Made by a program: the position numbers and the translations under genes
Assembly: GCA_964587515.1 (NCBI GenBank)
Contig: CAZPMO010000170.1
Location: 1 to 10,697, forward strand
Length of the DNA: 10,697 nucleotides
Source of the DNA: CAZPMO01 sp964587515
GTDB taxonomy: Bacteria; Pseudomonadota; Alphaproteobacteria; MPNO01
Direction of reading: 5' to 3'
The notes under the pieces: generated by a model
What the model saw: only the letters and a program-made list of their open reading frames with translations
Told to the model about the DNA's origin: nothing
Database searches by the model: none
Shown: in pieces, positions 1 through 6,906 of the stretch
Layout: each line of letters opens with the position of its first letter
Position numbering within the stretch: the first letter of the stretch is position 1

Positions 1-64
1 AAAACACCCATCAGCCGGTCAGGGCTCGATGTGAACAACCTTATGAGACTCCACATCTAGAGCG
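1..64. other. Flank downstream of rppH, no gene seen
   Basis: This is the end of the window after the rppH stop codon. I see no coding start, no hairpin followed by a T-run on the minus strand, and no repeat. Whether the transcript ends here or continues leftward cannot be told from 64 bases. Confidence 0.4.
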
Positions 65-562
65 CTAGCCGCTCGAGAGTTCGGCCTCGATCAGGTCGGT
101 GAACTCGGCCAGGACTTCGCGATAAACACCACGCTTGAAATCAACGATCTGGCGCGCCAATTCGTCGAGTCCCATCCATTTCCACGCGTCGAATTCCGCG
201 TCTTCCGCGTGGATGTCGATGTCGTCATCGCCGCCGGTAAATCGCATCACGAACCATTTTTGGGTCTGGCCGCGGAAGCGCCCGCCCCAGAATTTCTTCT
301 GCCATTCCGCCGGAAAATCGTAGCGCAGCCAGCGCGTGCTTTCCGCCAGAACGACCACTTTGTCGGTGCCGGTTTCTTCGTTCAGTTCGCGCAGCGCCGC
401 CTGAACCGGTGTCTCGCCGGGATCGATGCCGCCCTGGGGCATCTGCCAGGCATCGCCCGGCCCGTTGATACGGTGGCCGGCGAAGACCAACCCCGATGGG
501 TTGACCAGGACCAGCCCGACGCAGTGGCGATATCCGGCGTGCGGCGCGTCGCCGGCCGTCAT
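65..562 (-). CDS. rppH: RNA pyrophosphohydrolase RppH (Nudix hydrolase)
   Basis: Predicted 165-residue cytoplasmic Nudix hydrolase that removes pyrophosphate from the 5' triphosphate end of mRNA, which starts RNase E-dependent decay. The Nudix box spans residues 44-66: G44, E50, R58-E59, E62-E63 and G65 fit GX5EX7REUXEEXGU exactly. The early YRHCVGLVL segment (11-19), AWQMPQGGID (38-47) and QKWFVMRF (101-108) are typical of RppH rather than of general mutT-type Nudix proteins. Length is normal for alphaproteobacteria. I chose ATG 562 because it overlaps the stop of the preceding gene (ATGA) and the RppH-like sequence begins just after it. The open frame continues upstream to 637, but that part lies inside the preceding gene. 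No clear Shine-Dalgarno sequence precedes ATG 562, so translation is probably coupled. Stop is TAG. The family call is firm; the substrate is inferred from the family. Confidence 0.93.
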   Translation of the reverse strand: MTAGDAPHAGYRHCVGLVLVNPSGLVFAGHRINGPGDAWQMPQGGIDPGETPVQAALRELNEETGTDKVVVLAESTRWLRYDFPAEWQKKFWGGRFRGQTQKWFVMRFTGGDDDIDIHAEDAEFDAWKWMGLDELARQIVDFKRGVYREVLAEFTDLIEAELSSG

Positions 563-1839
563 CGGGAAACCGGTCGCGAAATCATCGCGGTGATCGGCGC
601 CAGCGCGATGCCGCGCTTCTTCAGTCCGGGAATCCAAGCCGCCAGCCGTTCGAGGGTGACCGGATAGGGCGAGCCCATACCGATGGCGAAATGCTTTTTC
701 TTCGCGAGCCCTTCAAGCTGTTTCAGCCGCTCATCGATTTTTTCGCGCGATGCCAGCTCGTCGATGAGACGGGAATTCTCCGCCCACGGCAGCCCCACTT
801 CCCGGGCGATGGGACCGACCTGGCTACGTGGCGCGGTGCGGCTGTCGAGGAAAATCAGGCCGCGCCGGTTCAGCGCGTCTAGGACCGGAAGCAGATGTTT
901 GCGCGACATGGTGAAACGCGATCCCATGAAGTCGACGACGCCCACGTAACCGGTGACGCGGCTCAGTGTCCAGATCAGCCGTTGGCGATTTTCCTCCGGC
1001 GTTAGCGAGGTCAGCAATGTCTGCGGGCCCGGGTCGTAGTTGGGATAGTCGACCGGCTCCATGGGGACATTGATCAGGACTTCGTGCCCGGCCGCCCGCG
1101 CAAGCCGTATCCATTCGCCGAGCCGGTCGGCATAAGGCGCGAAGGCCAGTGTTACAGCGCCCGGCAGGGCCTGGATCGCGGTATTGGTCGCCGCGCTGCT
1201 CAGGCCCAGCGCCGTAATGACGATGGCGATTCGGGGCCGTTTGTCCATCTGGTCGAAGGGGCGCGCATAGACCTGCCATGGTTTGCGGCCGTCGCTGCCG
1301 ATTACCGGCAGCATGCCCAGGGTGCTGCGTTGCACCAGGCCGGGATCGGGCGCGGCGCGGAGCGATGGACCGCCACGGATCCGCGGCAGTTGAAGGGATT
1401 TTGATGGCGCGACGCCGGGCCGTTCGACCACCCGCTCTTCGACAATGGGCGGCATGGTCTCGGTAGCCACCTTGGGAATTCCCGCGGGATTCACCTGCGC
1501 CTTGCCGTGCGCGCCCAAATCCGCCTTGGGCGGCATTGGGTGCGCGATTGGGCCGGCGGCCCGGTTCGCCTCGGGTGGGTGGGGTTTCGGCGGAGACAGT
1601 CCGGAGCCGGCCGGGACCTTTGGTTTGGGGGGCGATTGCTTTGCGTGCACCGGTTCGCCGTCGCGGCTGATTCGCATGGCCACGCCCTGATCCGGCACCG
1701 TGGTTTTCCGATGCCCTTCATCGGAAGCTACCGTCAACCAGATAACGGTGCCCGCCACGATACCGAGCACGCCCAGCAAAAGAGCGAGCGGGATTCGAAC
1801 GTCGTTACCAAGCCGTCGCGGTTCGCGCGTTGCCGCCAT
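559..1839 (-). CDS. Divergent polysaccharide deacetylase-like envelope protein (YibQ type), probably non-catalytic
   Basis: 426 residues. Residues 16-36 form one hydrophobic membrane anchor after a basic N-terminus. Residues about 45-200 are a proline-rich low-complexity linker, and 201-420 match the divergent polysaccharide deacetylase family (YibQ, Pfam PF04748). Recognised landmarks are IAIVITALGL (204-213), VTLAFAPYA (229-237), VPMEP (258-262), MGSRFT (305-310) and IFLDSRT (329-335). The expected metal-site residues look substituted: T209-A210 for the usual Asp pair, N257 for the His before PMEP, F304 for the His before MGSR, and S390 for the His of the late GHP motif. The consensus is from memory. 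A role as a periplasmic sugar- or peptidoglycan-binding factor is inferred. The gene lies 53 nt after ctpA and overlaps rppH by 4 nt. The only Shine-Dalgarno hint is GAGCGGA shortly before ATG 1839. Confidence 0.85.
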   Translation of the reverse strand: MAATREPRRLGNDVRIPLALLLGVLGIVAGTVIWLTVASDEGHRKTTVPDQGVAMRISRDGEPVHAKQSPPKPKVPAGSGLSPPKPHPPEANRAAGPIAHPMPPKADLGAHGKAQVNPAGIPKVATETMPPIVEERVVERPGVAPSKSLQLPRIRGGPSLRAAPDPGLVQRSTLGMLPVIGSDGRKPWQVYARPFDQMDKRPRIAIVITALGLSSAATNTAIQALPGAVTLAFAPYADRLGEWIRLARAAGHEVLINVPMEPVDYPNYDPGPQTLLTSLTPEENRQRLIWTLSRVTGYVGVVDFMGSRFTMSRKHLLPVLDALNRRGLIFLDSRTAPRSQVGPIAREVGLPWAENSRLIDELASREKIDERLKQLEGLAKKKHFAIGMGSPYPVTLERLAAWIPGLKKRGIALAPITAMISRPVSR

Positions 1840-1892
1840 TGTTCCGCTCTAAAATACCCTTTACGCAAATATAACCGGAGGCGAAGCCGCAA
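1840..1892. other. 53-nt gap between ctpA and the deacetylase-like gene
   Basis: This gap is AT-richer than its surroundings, mainly at 1851-1875. On the minus strand TATATT (1873-1868) sits 17 nt after GTGATT (1896-1891), a weak sigma70-like pair matching about 5/6 and 3/6. It could give the last two genes their own transcription. A 6-bp inverted repeat, 1881-1886 with 1896-1901, straddles the ctpA stop but is not followed by a T-run, so it is not a good terminator. Confidence 0.25.
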
Positions 1893-3200
1893 TCACTTCG
1901 CGGTCCGGTCTTGATATAGCGCGAGTCCGCGAAGCAGGTCCAAAGCGCGTGCGAGCTGATAATCCTGCGGCGGCTCTTTTTTCTCGGCCGTCTTGCCGCT
2001 TGCGGGCTTATCGGCCTGGTTTTGCTTGGGCTTGTCGGCCTCTTTTTTCCTATCATTCGGATTCGAAAGCGCGCCCCTTAAATCCTTCTCGCTGCGCAGT
2101 CTCGGAATGTCGATGTTTTCGATCCGCGCCTGCTGCACGATGATATCGGGGTCGATCCCCTTGGCCTGAATCGAACGGCCCGACGGCGTGTAATACCGGG
2201 CCGTGGTCAGCCGCATCGCGCCGTGGCCGGCGAGCGGGATAATGGTTTGTACCGATCCCTTGCCGAATGACTTGGTGCCCAAGACGATCGCGCGCCGGTG
2301 GTCTTGCAACGCGCCGGCAACGATTTCCGACGCCGACGCCGAGCCGCCGTTGATCAGTACGATCATCGGCAGGCTCTGGGCGAGATCGCCCGGCTTGGAA
2401 TTGAACCGCTGCGCGTCGTCCGGACGGCGCGAGCGCGTGGAAACGATCTCACCGCGCTCAAGAAATGCATCCGCGACCTTGACCGACTGGTCGAGCAATC
2501 CGCCGGGGTTGTTACGCAGATCCAGAATAAGGCCTTTCAGGCTTTTCTCGGCGCCCGCATGGAGCTTTTTCATCGCGCGTGCGACGCCGATGGCCGTCTG
2601 CTCGCTGAACGAGGTGATGCGCAGGTATCCGATATCGCCTTCATTTCGCGAGCGCACGGATTGAATTTTGATGACCGCGCGCGTGATCGTCACTTCGAAC
2701 GGTTCGCGCCCGGTCCGCCGTATGGTCAGCAGAAGATCGGTATTCACCGGACCACGCATCTTTTCGACGGCTTCGGCCAGGCTCAATCCCTGCACGTTGG
2801 TCTTGTCGAGATGGGTGATCAAATCGCCGGGTTTCAGCCCGGCGCGAAAGGCCGGCGTGTCATCGATCGGCGAGACCACCTTGACCAGACCGTTCTCCAT
2901 GGTGACCTCAATGCCGAGCCCACCGAACTCGCCGCGCGTCTGGACACGCATGTCGCGGAAACTCTTTGCGTTGAGGTAGCTGGAATGAGGGTCGAGCGAG
3001 GTGAGCATGCCGTTGATGGCGGACTCGATCAGATCCTCTTCTCCGACATCCTCCACATAATCGGCGCGAACCCGATCGAAAACGGTGCCAAACAGTTCAA
3101 GCTGCTGGTAGGTCTTATTCGAGCCGTCTTGCGCCTGTACGTTGAACGACACGAGTATCGGGATCACAGCGGCCATTGCCGCGACGAGTGCTCTTCGCAT
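1893..3200 (-). CDS. ctpA: Carboxy-terminal processing protease CtpA (S41 family)
   Basis: 435-residue secreted serine protease with a Ser-Lys dyad that trims or degrades periplasmic proteins. In Gram-negatives its relatives regulate peptidoglycan hydrolases. Residues 1-23 form a signal peptide (two Arg, hydrophobic core, VQA then Q24). The PDZ domain lies at about 88-165 (GEFGGLGIEV, GLKPGDLI) and the S41 protease domain at about 185-360. In the SASAS motif (287-291) the middle Ser289 is the predicted nucleophile. Lys314 in FGKGSVQ lies 25 residues later, the same spacing as Ser430/Lys455 of E. coli Prc. Residues about 381-411 are a Lys/Glu/Pro-rich tail before a short C-terminal segment. 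ATG 3200 shares its A with the envC stop (TAATG), and a weak AAGG lies 10 nt upstream. The frame extends to a GTG at 3236, but the signal peptide begins at ATG 3200. Confidence 0.95.
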   Translation of the reverse strand: MRRALVAAMAAVIPILVSFNVQAQDGSNKTYQQLELFGTVFDRVRADYVEDVGEEDLIESAINGMLTSLDPHSSYLNAKSFRDMRVQTRGEFGGLGIEVTMENGLVKVVSPIDDTPAFRAGLKPGDLITHLDKTNVQGLSLAEAVEKMRGPVNTDLLLTIRRTGREPFEVTITRAVIKIQSVRSRNEGDIGYLRITSFSEQTAIGVARAMKKLHAGAEKSLKGLILDLRNNPGGLLDQSVKVADAFLERGEIVSTRSRRPDDAQRFNSKPGDLAQSLPMIVLINGGSASASEIVAGALQDHRRAIVLGTKSFGKGSVQTIIPLAGHGAMRLTTARYYTPSGRSIQAKGIDPDIIVQQARIENIDIPRLRSEKDLRGALSNPNDRKKEADKPKQNQADKPASGKTAEKKEPPQDYQLARALDLLRGLALYQDRTAK

Positions 3201-4399
3201 TATCCGCTTACCTTGTCCTTTTTGCTCGCAAGCCACGGTAAAGGGTTTACCGGGCGACCATTGCGGCGCAATTCAAAATATAGTGTAGGTTTTTCGCCAA
3301 TCCAGGGTTTCATGACCCCGACCGGTTCTCCTTCGAGAACTTCATCTCCGACGGCGGCGTCCAGTCGCGACATCCCCGACAGCAGCGCACGATATCCCTC
3401 GCCATATTCGATGATCAAGAGTTGCCCATAACCTCTGAAAGGCCCGGCGAACACCACCGCGCCCCTGGCCGGCGACACCACCTGCGCCGCGGGGCGGGTC
3501 GCGATGGTGATTCCCTTGGACTGGAGGCCGGTTGGTTCCGATTCGCCGAATTTCCGGAAAATGCTTCCCGCCACGGGAAAGCGCCCCGATTCGGGCGTGA
3601 CGACTGGTTGTTTGGAAACCCGAGCGGCGCTCCGCTTGGCGTCGCGCCGTTTGCGCGTCGCGGCCAGCCGGTCAATGAGTTCTTGAAGGTCGCGCGACTG
3701 CGCGGCGAGCTCCGTGATGCGCGCGCCGGTGGTCGAGCTTTCAATACGGGCCTTCCGTTCCAGGCTGGCCTTGCGGTTGATCAGGCCGCGAAGCTCCAGT
3801 CTTTCACGATCGAGGTCGCGTCCCGCCGCGCCGAGACTGGCCTGTTCCATGGCGATTCGGGCGCGGGTCGCTGACAGAGCGCGAAGATCGTTGCGGAGCG
3901 CCGTTGCCTGCGCCTCCAGCCGGGGCACCGCGCCGCGCAGCAGAATCGCGCTGCGAACGGTATCTGACGGCGAAATGGGCATCGTCACCAGCGCGATCGG
4001 AGGATGCCGGGACAAGCGTTGCAGCGCGAACAGGATTCGCAACAACTGCCGCTCGCGCTGCTTCAAGTTCCGGCTCGACCGCGTCATTCCGGCCGAAAGG
4101 ACGGCAATACGGTTTTCCAAGTCGGAAACCTTGGTTTCATGGTTCTGCGCGCGCCGCGCCGCCACGACCAGCCGTTTCTTCAACGCCGACATCTCTTTTG
4201 CATAGGTTTCCGCTCTCTTGCTCAGGCTTTCCTTCCTGGCGCGCGCATCGTCGAGCGTTCGCTGAACTTCCTCGAGCTTCTGCCGGTTATCGGCGGCGCG
4301 CGCGCCAACACTGGTCGCAATCAGCAGGGATGCGACGAGCGCGAGAGCGACCGGATGGACGGTTGCGCCCACCGGCGGGTTAAACGGAAACACGGTCAT
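3200..4399 (-). CDS. envC: EnvC-like murein hydrolase activator (coiled coil plus degenerate LytM/M23 domain)
   Basis: 399-residue periplasmic protein of the EnvC type. EnvC proteins activate cell-wall amidases at the division site, in E. coli under control of FtsEX. Residues 1-35 look like a signal peptide (hydrophobic 17-31, ARA then A36), although its N-region lacks Lys or Arg. Residues about 37-255 are a long charged coiled coil, and about 272-392 form a LytM/M23 domain. The Zn ligands of active M23 peptidases are missing: S294 and T298 replace the first His and Asp, and T372-L-Y374 replaces HxH. This fits a non-catalytic activator. The ATG overlaps the last 20 nt of gpmI. I see no Shine-Dalgarno sequence before it, so translation is probably coupled to gpmI. 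A start slightly further in, at GTG codon 10, is possible. Confidence 0.88.
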   Translation of the reverse strand: MTVFPFNPPVGATVHPVALALVASLLIATSVGARAADNRQKLEEVQRTLDDARARKESLSKRAETYAKEMSALKKRLVVAARRAQNHETKVSDLENRIAVLSAGMTRSSRNLKQRERQLLRILFALQRLSRHPPIALVTMPISPSDTVRSAILLRGAVPRLEAQATALRNDLRALSATRARIAMEQASLGAAGRDLDRERLELRGLINRKASLERKARIESSTTGARITELAAQSRDLQELIDRLAATRKRRDAKRSAARVSKQPVVTPESGRFPVAGSIFRKFGESEPTGLQSKGITIATRPAAQVVSPARGAVVFAGPFRGYGQLLIIEYGEGYRALLSGMSRLDAAVGDEVLEGEPVGVMKPWIGEKPTLYFELRRNGRPVNPLPWLASKKDKVSG

Positions 4400-5963
4400 C
4401 CGCGCCCGCGGCGGCGGGAGAAGTCGGTTCCAGCAAAGAATGGCCCGTCATTTCAACGGGTTGCGCGAGGTCGAGAAGGCCCAGAAGCGTCGGCGCGACG
4501 TCGGCCAGGCTGCCCTCGGCAAGGCCTCGCACCGCCGGTGGCGCGTTCACCAGAATTGCGGGCACTGGGTTCAGGGTATGCGCGGTATGCGGCGCACCGG
4601 TGTCCGGATCCCGCATGGTTTCCGCGTTGCCGTGATCGGCGGTGATCAGCAGCACCCCTCCCGCCGACCGAACCGCCTCTTCGAGCCGGCCGAGGCATTG
4701 ATCGACGGTCTCGATCGCGATCGTCGCCGCGTCGAGGATGCCGGTATGGCCGACCATGTCGGGATTGGCGTAATTGACCAGGATGAAGTCGAAATCACCC
4801 GATCCGACCGCCGAGACCAGCCGGTCCGTGACCTCCCGGGCCGACATTTCCGGCGCGAGATCGTATGTCGCGACCTTGGGAGACGGGATCAGCACGCGTT
4901 CTTCGCCGGGCAGCGGCGTTTCCACCCCGCCGTTGAAGAAAAACGTCACATGGGCATATTTTTCGGTCTCCGCGATACGCAGTTGACGCAGCCCCGCATT
5001 GGCGATTTCGGAACCCAATATGCGGTCGAGCCGCTGCGCCGGAAACAGAACCTTGTGCAAGGCGTTCAACTCGCCCGAATATTCGACCATGCCCAGCGCG
5101 CTCGTAAACCGTATGACGCGCGGCCGTTCGAAACCCTCGAACCCGGGATCGACCAACGCCGAAAGAATCTGCCGCACCCGATCGGCGCGAAAATTGGCGA
5201 CCAGCACGCCGTCGCCGTCGGACATACCTGTGAATCCGTCGATCACGGCGGGAAGCATGAACTCGTCGGTCAAATCTTTGTCGTAACTTTCCCGGATCGC
5301 CGCCAGCGGATCGGCGGCGCGCGCGCCGTCGCCCGCGACCATCGCCTGGTAGGCAAGCTCGTTCCGGTCCCAGCGATTGTCGCGGTCCATGGCGTAGTAG
5401 CGGCCCATCACCGTGGCGATACGAAGATGCGACAGCGATTTCACCCGGTCGAGAAAAGTTTCGACGTACCCGAGCGCGCTGGCCGGCGGGGTGTCGCGAC
5501 CGTCGAGAAAACAGTGCACCGCAACGGGAATACCGGCCCCGTCGAGGAGTCGCGCGAGCTCCGCGATATGGTCCTGATGGGAGTGGACGCCGCCGGGTGA
5601 AATGAGCCCCAACAGGTGACAGACCCCGCCATTGGCGGCGAGGCTGGAGATGAATTCCCGCAGCGCCGGGTTGCCGGCCAGCGAGCCGTCCTCGATCGAC
5701 GCGTCGATACGTCGGATTTCCTGGTTCACGATACGACCGGCACCGAGATTGAGATGTCCAACCTCGGAATTGCCCATTTGATTCTCGGGCAGGCCGACAT
5801 CGGTCCCGGACGTGCGCAACAGTGTATGCGGGCACGTCGTCAAAAGCCGGTCGTAAACTGGCGTCCGCGCCCGGGCGATGGCGTTATCCGCCGGTTCGTC
5901 GCGCTGGCCCCAGCCGTCAAGAACACACAGAACGACCGGCCGGCATGCGTTGGATTCCGTCAT
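4380..5963 (-). CDS. gpmI: 2,3-bisphosphoglycerate-independent phosphoglycerate mutase
   Basis: 527-residue cytoplasmic Mn-dependent enzyme of the alkaline phosphatase superfamily that interconverts 3- and 2-phosphoglycerate in glycolysis and gluconeogenesis. All expected ligands are seen: D16 (VLDGWG), the phospho-accepting S66 (MGNSEVGH), H127 (GGVHSH), D402 and H406 (PDMVGHTG), D443-H444 (TADHGNAE) and H462 (HTAH). Spacing agrees closely with the Bacillus enzyme (12, 62, 123, 403, 407, 444, 445, 462). The family is usually about 510-515 residues; the surplus is a small N-terminal extension and an Ala/Pro/Asp-rich tail after about 512. ATG 5963 is chosen over an in-frame TTG at 5984. Shine-Dalgarno is poor: only a GGGGCGG very close to the ATG. 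It follows a 71-nt gap after rlmH and opens the envelope gene block. Confidence 0.96.
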   Translation of the reverse strand: MTESNACRPVVLCVLDGWGQRDEPADNAIARARTPVYDRLLTTCPHTLLRTSGTDVGLPENQMGNSEVGHLNLGAGRIVNQEIRRIDASIEDGSLAGNPALREFISSLAANGGVCHLLGLISPGGVHSHQDHIAELARLLDGAGIPVAVHCFLDGRDTPPASALGYVETFLDRVKSLSHLRIATVMGRYYAMDRDNRWDRNELAYQAMVAGDGARAADPLAAIRESYDKDLTDEFMLPAVIDGFTGMSDGDGVLVANFRADRVRQILSALVDPGFEGFERPRVIRFTSALGMVEYSGELNALHKVLFPAQRLDRILGSEIANAGLRQLRIAETEKYAHVTFFFNGGVETPLPGEERVLIPSPKVATYDLAPEMSAREVTDRLVSAVGSGDFDFILVNYANPDMVGHTGILDAATIAIETVDQCLGRLEEAVRSAGGVLLITADHGNAETMRDPDTGAPHTAHTLNPVPAILVNAPPAVRGLAEGSLADVAPTLLGLLDLAQPVEMTGHSLLEPTSPAAAGADDRVSV

Positions 5964-6034
5964 ACCGCCCCGTTTATAGGCCAATATTTAACAATTCGGT
6001 AGCCTTCCAGCGGCTTGGCCACGCGGTTGGAATT
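5964..6034. other. 71-nt gap between rlmH and gpmI
   Basis: This is the longest spacer between genes in the window and has an AT-rich core at 5973-5995. TATAAA on the minus strand (5978-5973) resembles a -10 box. No acceptable -35 lies 15-18 nt upstream, and a start from it would leave almost no leader before ATG 5963. No terminator hairpin with a T-run is seen. It is the best place for an internal promoter, but the sequence does not establish one. Confidence 0.25.
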
Positions 6035-6490
6035 TCAACGATGATAGGGATGACCGGCGAGAATTTGCTGGGCGCGATAGAGCTGTTCGGCGAGCAGCCC
6101 GCGCATCAGCAGATGCGGCCAGGTCACCGCGCCGAACGAAACCGAAAGTTCGGCTTCCTTCACCAGCGCGGGTTCGAGCCCGTCGGCGCCGCCGATCATG
6201 AAAGCGACATCGCCAACGCCCGAATCCCGCCAGTCCGCGATCCGCCGCGCGAACTCCTCGCTGCTCAGCATTCGCCCGCCTCGGTCGAGCGCCACGCGCA
6301 CCGCGCCGCGCGGCAGTGCGGCCCGCAAAAGCTCGGCCTCACGCGCGATCAGCCTGGGCGGCGGCAGGGGGCGCTTTTCCTCGACCTCCTTTACCTCCAT
6401 CGTCCAGCCGATGCGGCCCGAATAATGCTCGAATAATTCCCGCTCGGGACCCTGGCGGAGGCGGCCGACCGCGATGATCGCGAGGCGCAT
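6035..6490 (-). CDS. rlmH: 23S rRNA (pseudouridine1915-N3)-methyltransferase RlmH
   Basis: 151-residue SPOUT methyltransferase that uses S-adenosylmethionine to methylate pseudouridine 1915 in helix 69 of 23S rRNA, on assembled 70S ribosomes. The SAM-binding knot is visible as FMIGGADG (97-104), then TWPHLLMRGLLAEQLYRA (123-140) and the conserved PYH end (148-150). Length is nearly that of the E. coli protein (155). ATG 6490 is used. The codon before it is TTG, giving a tandem TTGATG, but family members begin MR/MK. It lies 13 nt after the rsfS stop, with no strong Shine-Dalgarno sequence. The rsfS-rlmH pair is conserved across many bacteria and both products act on the large ribosomal subunit. 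Confidence 0.95.
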   Translation of the reverse strand: MRLAIIAVGRLRQGPERELFEHYSGRIGWTMEVKEVEEKRPLPPPRLIAREAELLRAALPRGAVRVALDRGGRMLSSEEFARRIADWRDSGVGDVAFMIGGADGLEPALVKEAELSVSFGAVTWPHLLMRGLLAEQLYRAQQILAGHPYHR

Positions 6491-6503
6491 CAATCGGCAA
6501 CCG

Positions 6504-6887
6504 TCAGGCCGGGGCGCCGGCGCCGCGATCCGGCTCGGGCAGTTCCGCGCCCCACATCTTTTCCAGGTTATAGAACTCGCGGACCTCCGGGCGGAACAGA
6601 TGAACGATCACGTCGCCGGCGTCGATCAGCACCCAATCGCCGCGCTGGAGGCCCTCCGGCGTGATGCCAACGAGTCCCCGGCCCTTCAAAAGTTGCGCGA
6701 GATGTTCCGCCATCGCGATCACCTGCCGGTTCGCCCGGCCGCTGGCGATGACCATGTAATCGGCGATCGAGGATTTCCCCTTCAGTTCGACCACCACCAT
6801 GTCTTCGGCCAGATGGTCTTCCAGCGACGTGGTTATGGCGTCGAGAAGTTCTTCGGAATCGGGCGGGGCCGGATCGGTCGGTGCTAT
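6504..6887 (-). CDS. rsfS: Ribosomal silencing factor RsfS, start codon uncertain (ATA?)
   Basis: RsfS binds ribosomal protein uL14 and blocks subunit joining when nutrients are scarce. The Iojap/RsfS domain is clear: SEELLDAI (11-18), KSSIADYMVIASGRANRQV (38-56), and GDWVLIDAGDVIVHLF followed by REFYNLEKMWG (83-113). The start is a problem. The only in-frame ATGs are at 7034, which would overlap nadD by 128 nt, and at 6800, which would cut off the first helix. There is no in-frame GTG or TTG between the nadD stop and the domain. I place the start at ATA 6887, which follows GAGGAG by 6 nt and gives 127 residues beginning (M)APTDPAPP. The alternative is a missing C in the run 6888-6891. Restoring it would connect to ATG 6910, which overlaps the nadD stop, and give 135 residues. 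Identity is sure; the start is not. Confidence 0.9.
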   Translation of the reverse strand: MAPTDPAPPDSEELLDAITTSLEDHLAEDMVVVELKGKSSIADYMVIASGRANRQVIAMAEHLAQLLKGRGLVGITPEGLQRGDWVLIDAGDVIVHLFRPEVREFYNLEKMWGAELPEPDRGAGAPA

Positions 6888-6893
6888 GGGGCG

Positions 6894-6899
6894 CTCCTC
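6894..6899 (-). promoter_or_regulatory. Shine-Dalgarno GAGGAG before the ATA of rsfS
   Basis: The minus strand reads GAGGAG, then 6 nt, then ATA at 6887-6885. This is among the better Shine-Dalgarno matches in the window and is the reason for proposing ATA as the rsfS start. It may instead be coincidental coding sequence if a base is missing downstream. Confidence 0.45.
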
Positions 6900-6906
6900 G
6901 ATTTCG

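Noticed and set aside
1881..1901. Hairpin GCGAAG/CTTCGC at the ctpA stop as a terminator
   Set aside because: The stem is only 6 bp with a 9-nt loop, it includes the stop codon, and no T-run follows on the minus strand.
2298..3431. Long plus-strand open frame opposite ctpA and envC (377 codons)
   Set aside because: It is antisense to two well-recognised genes, has no recognisable domain, and is expected in GC-rich DNA where the opposite strand stays free of stops.
5964..6001. Sigma70 promoter with TATAAA before gpmI
   Set aside because: No -35-like hexamer at 15-18 nt spacing, and the start would leave almost no leader. Kept only as an AT-rich gap.
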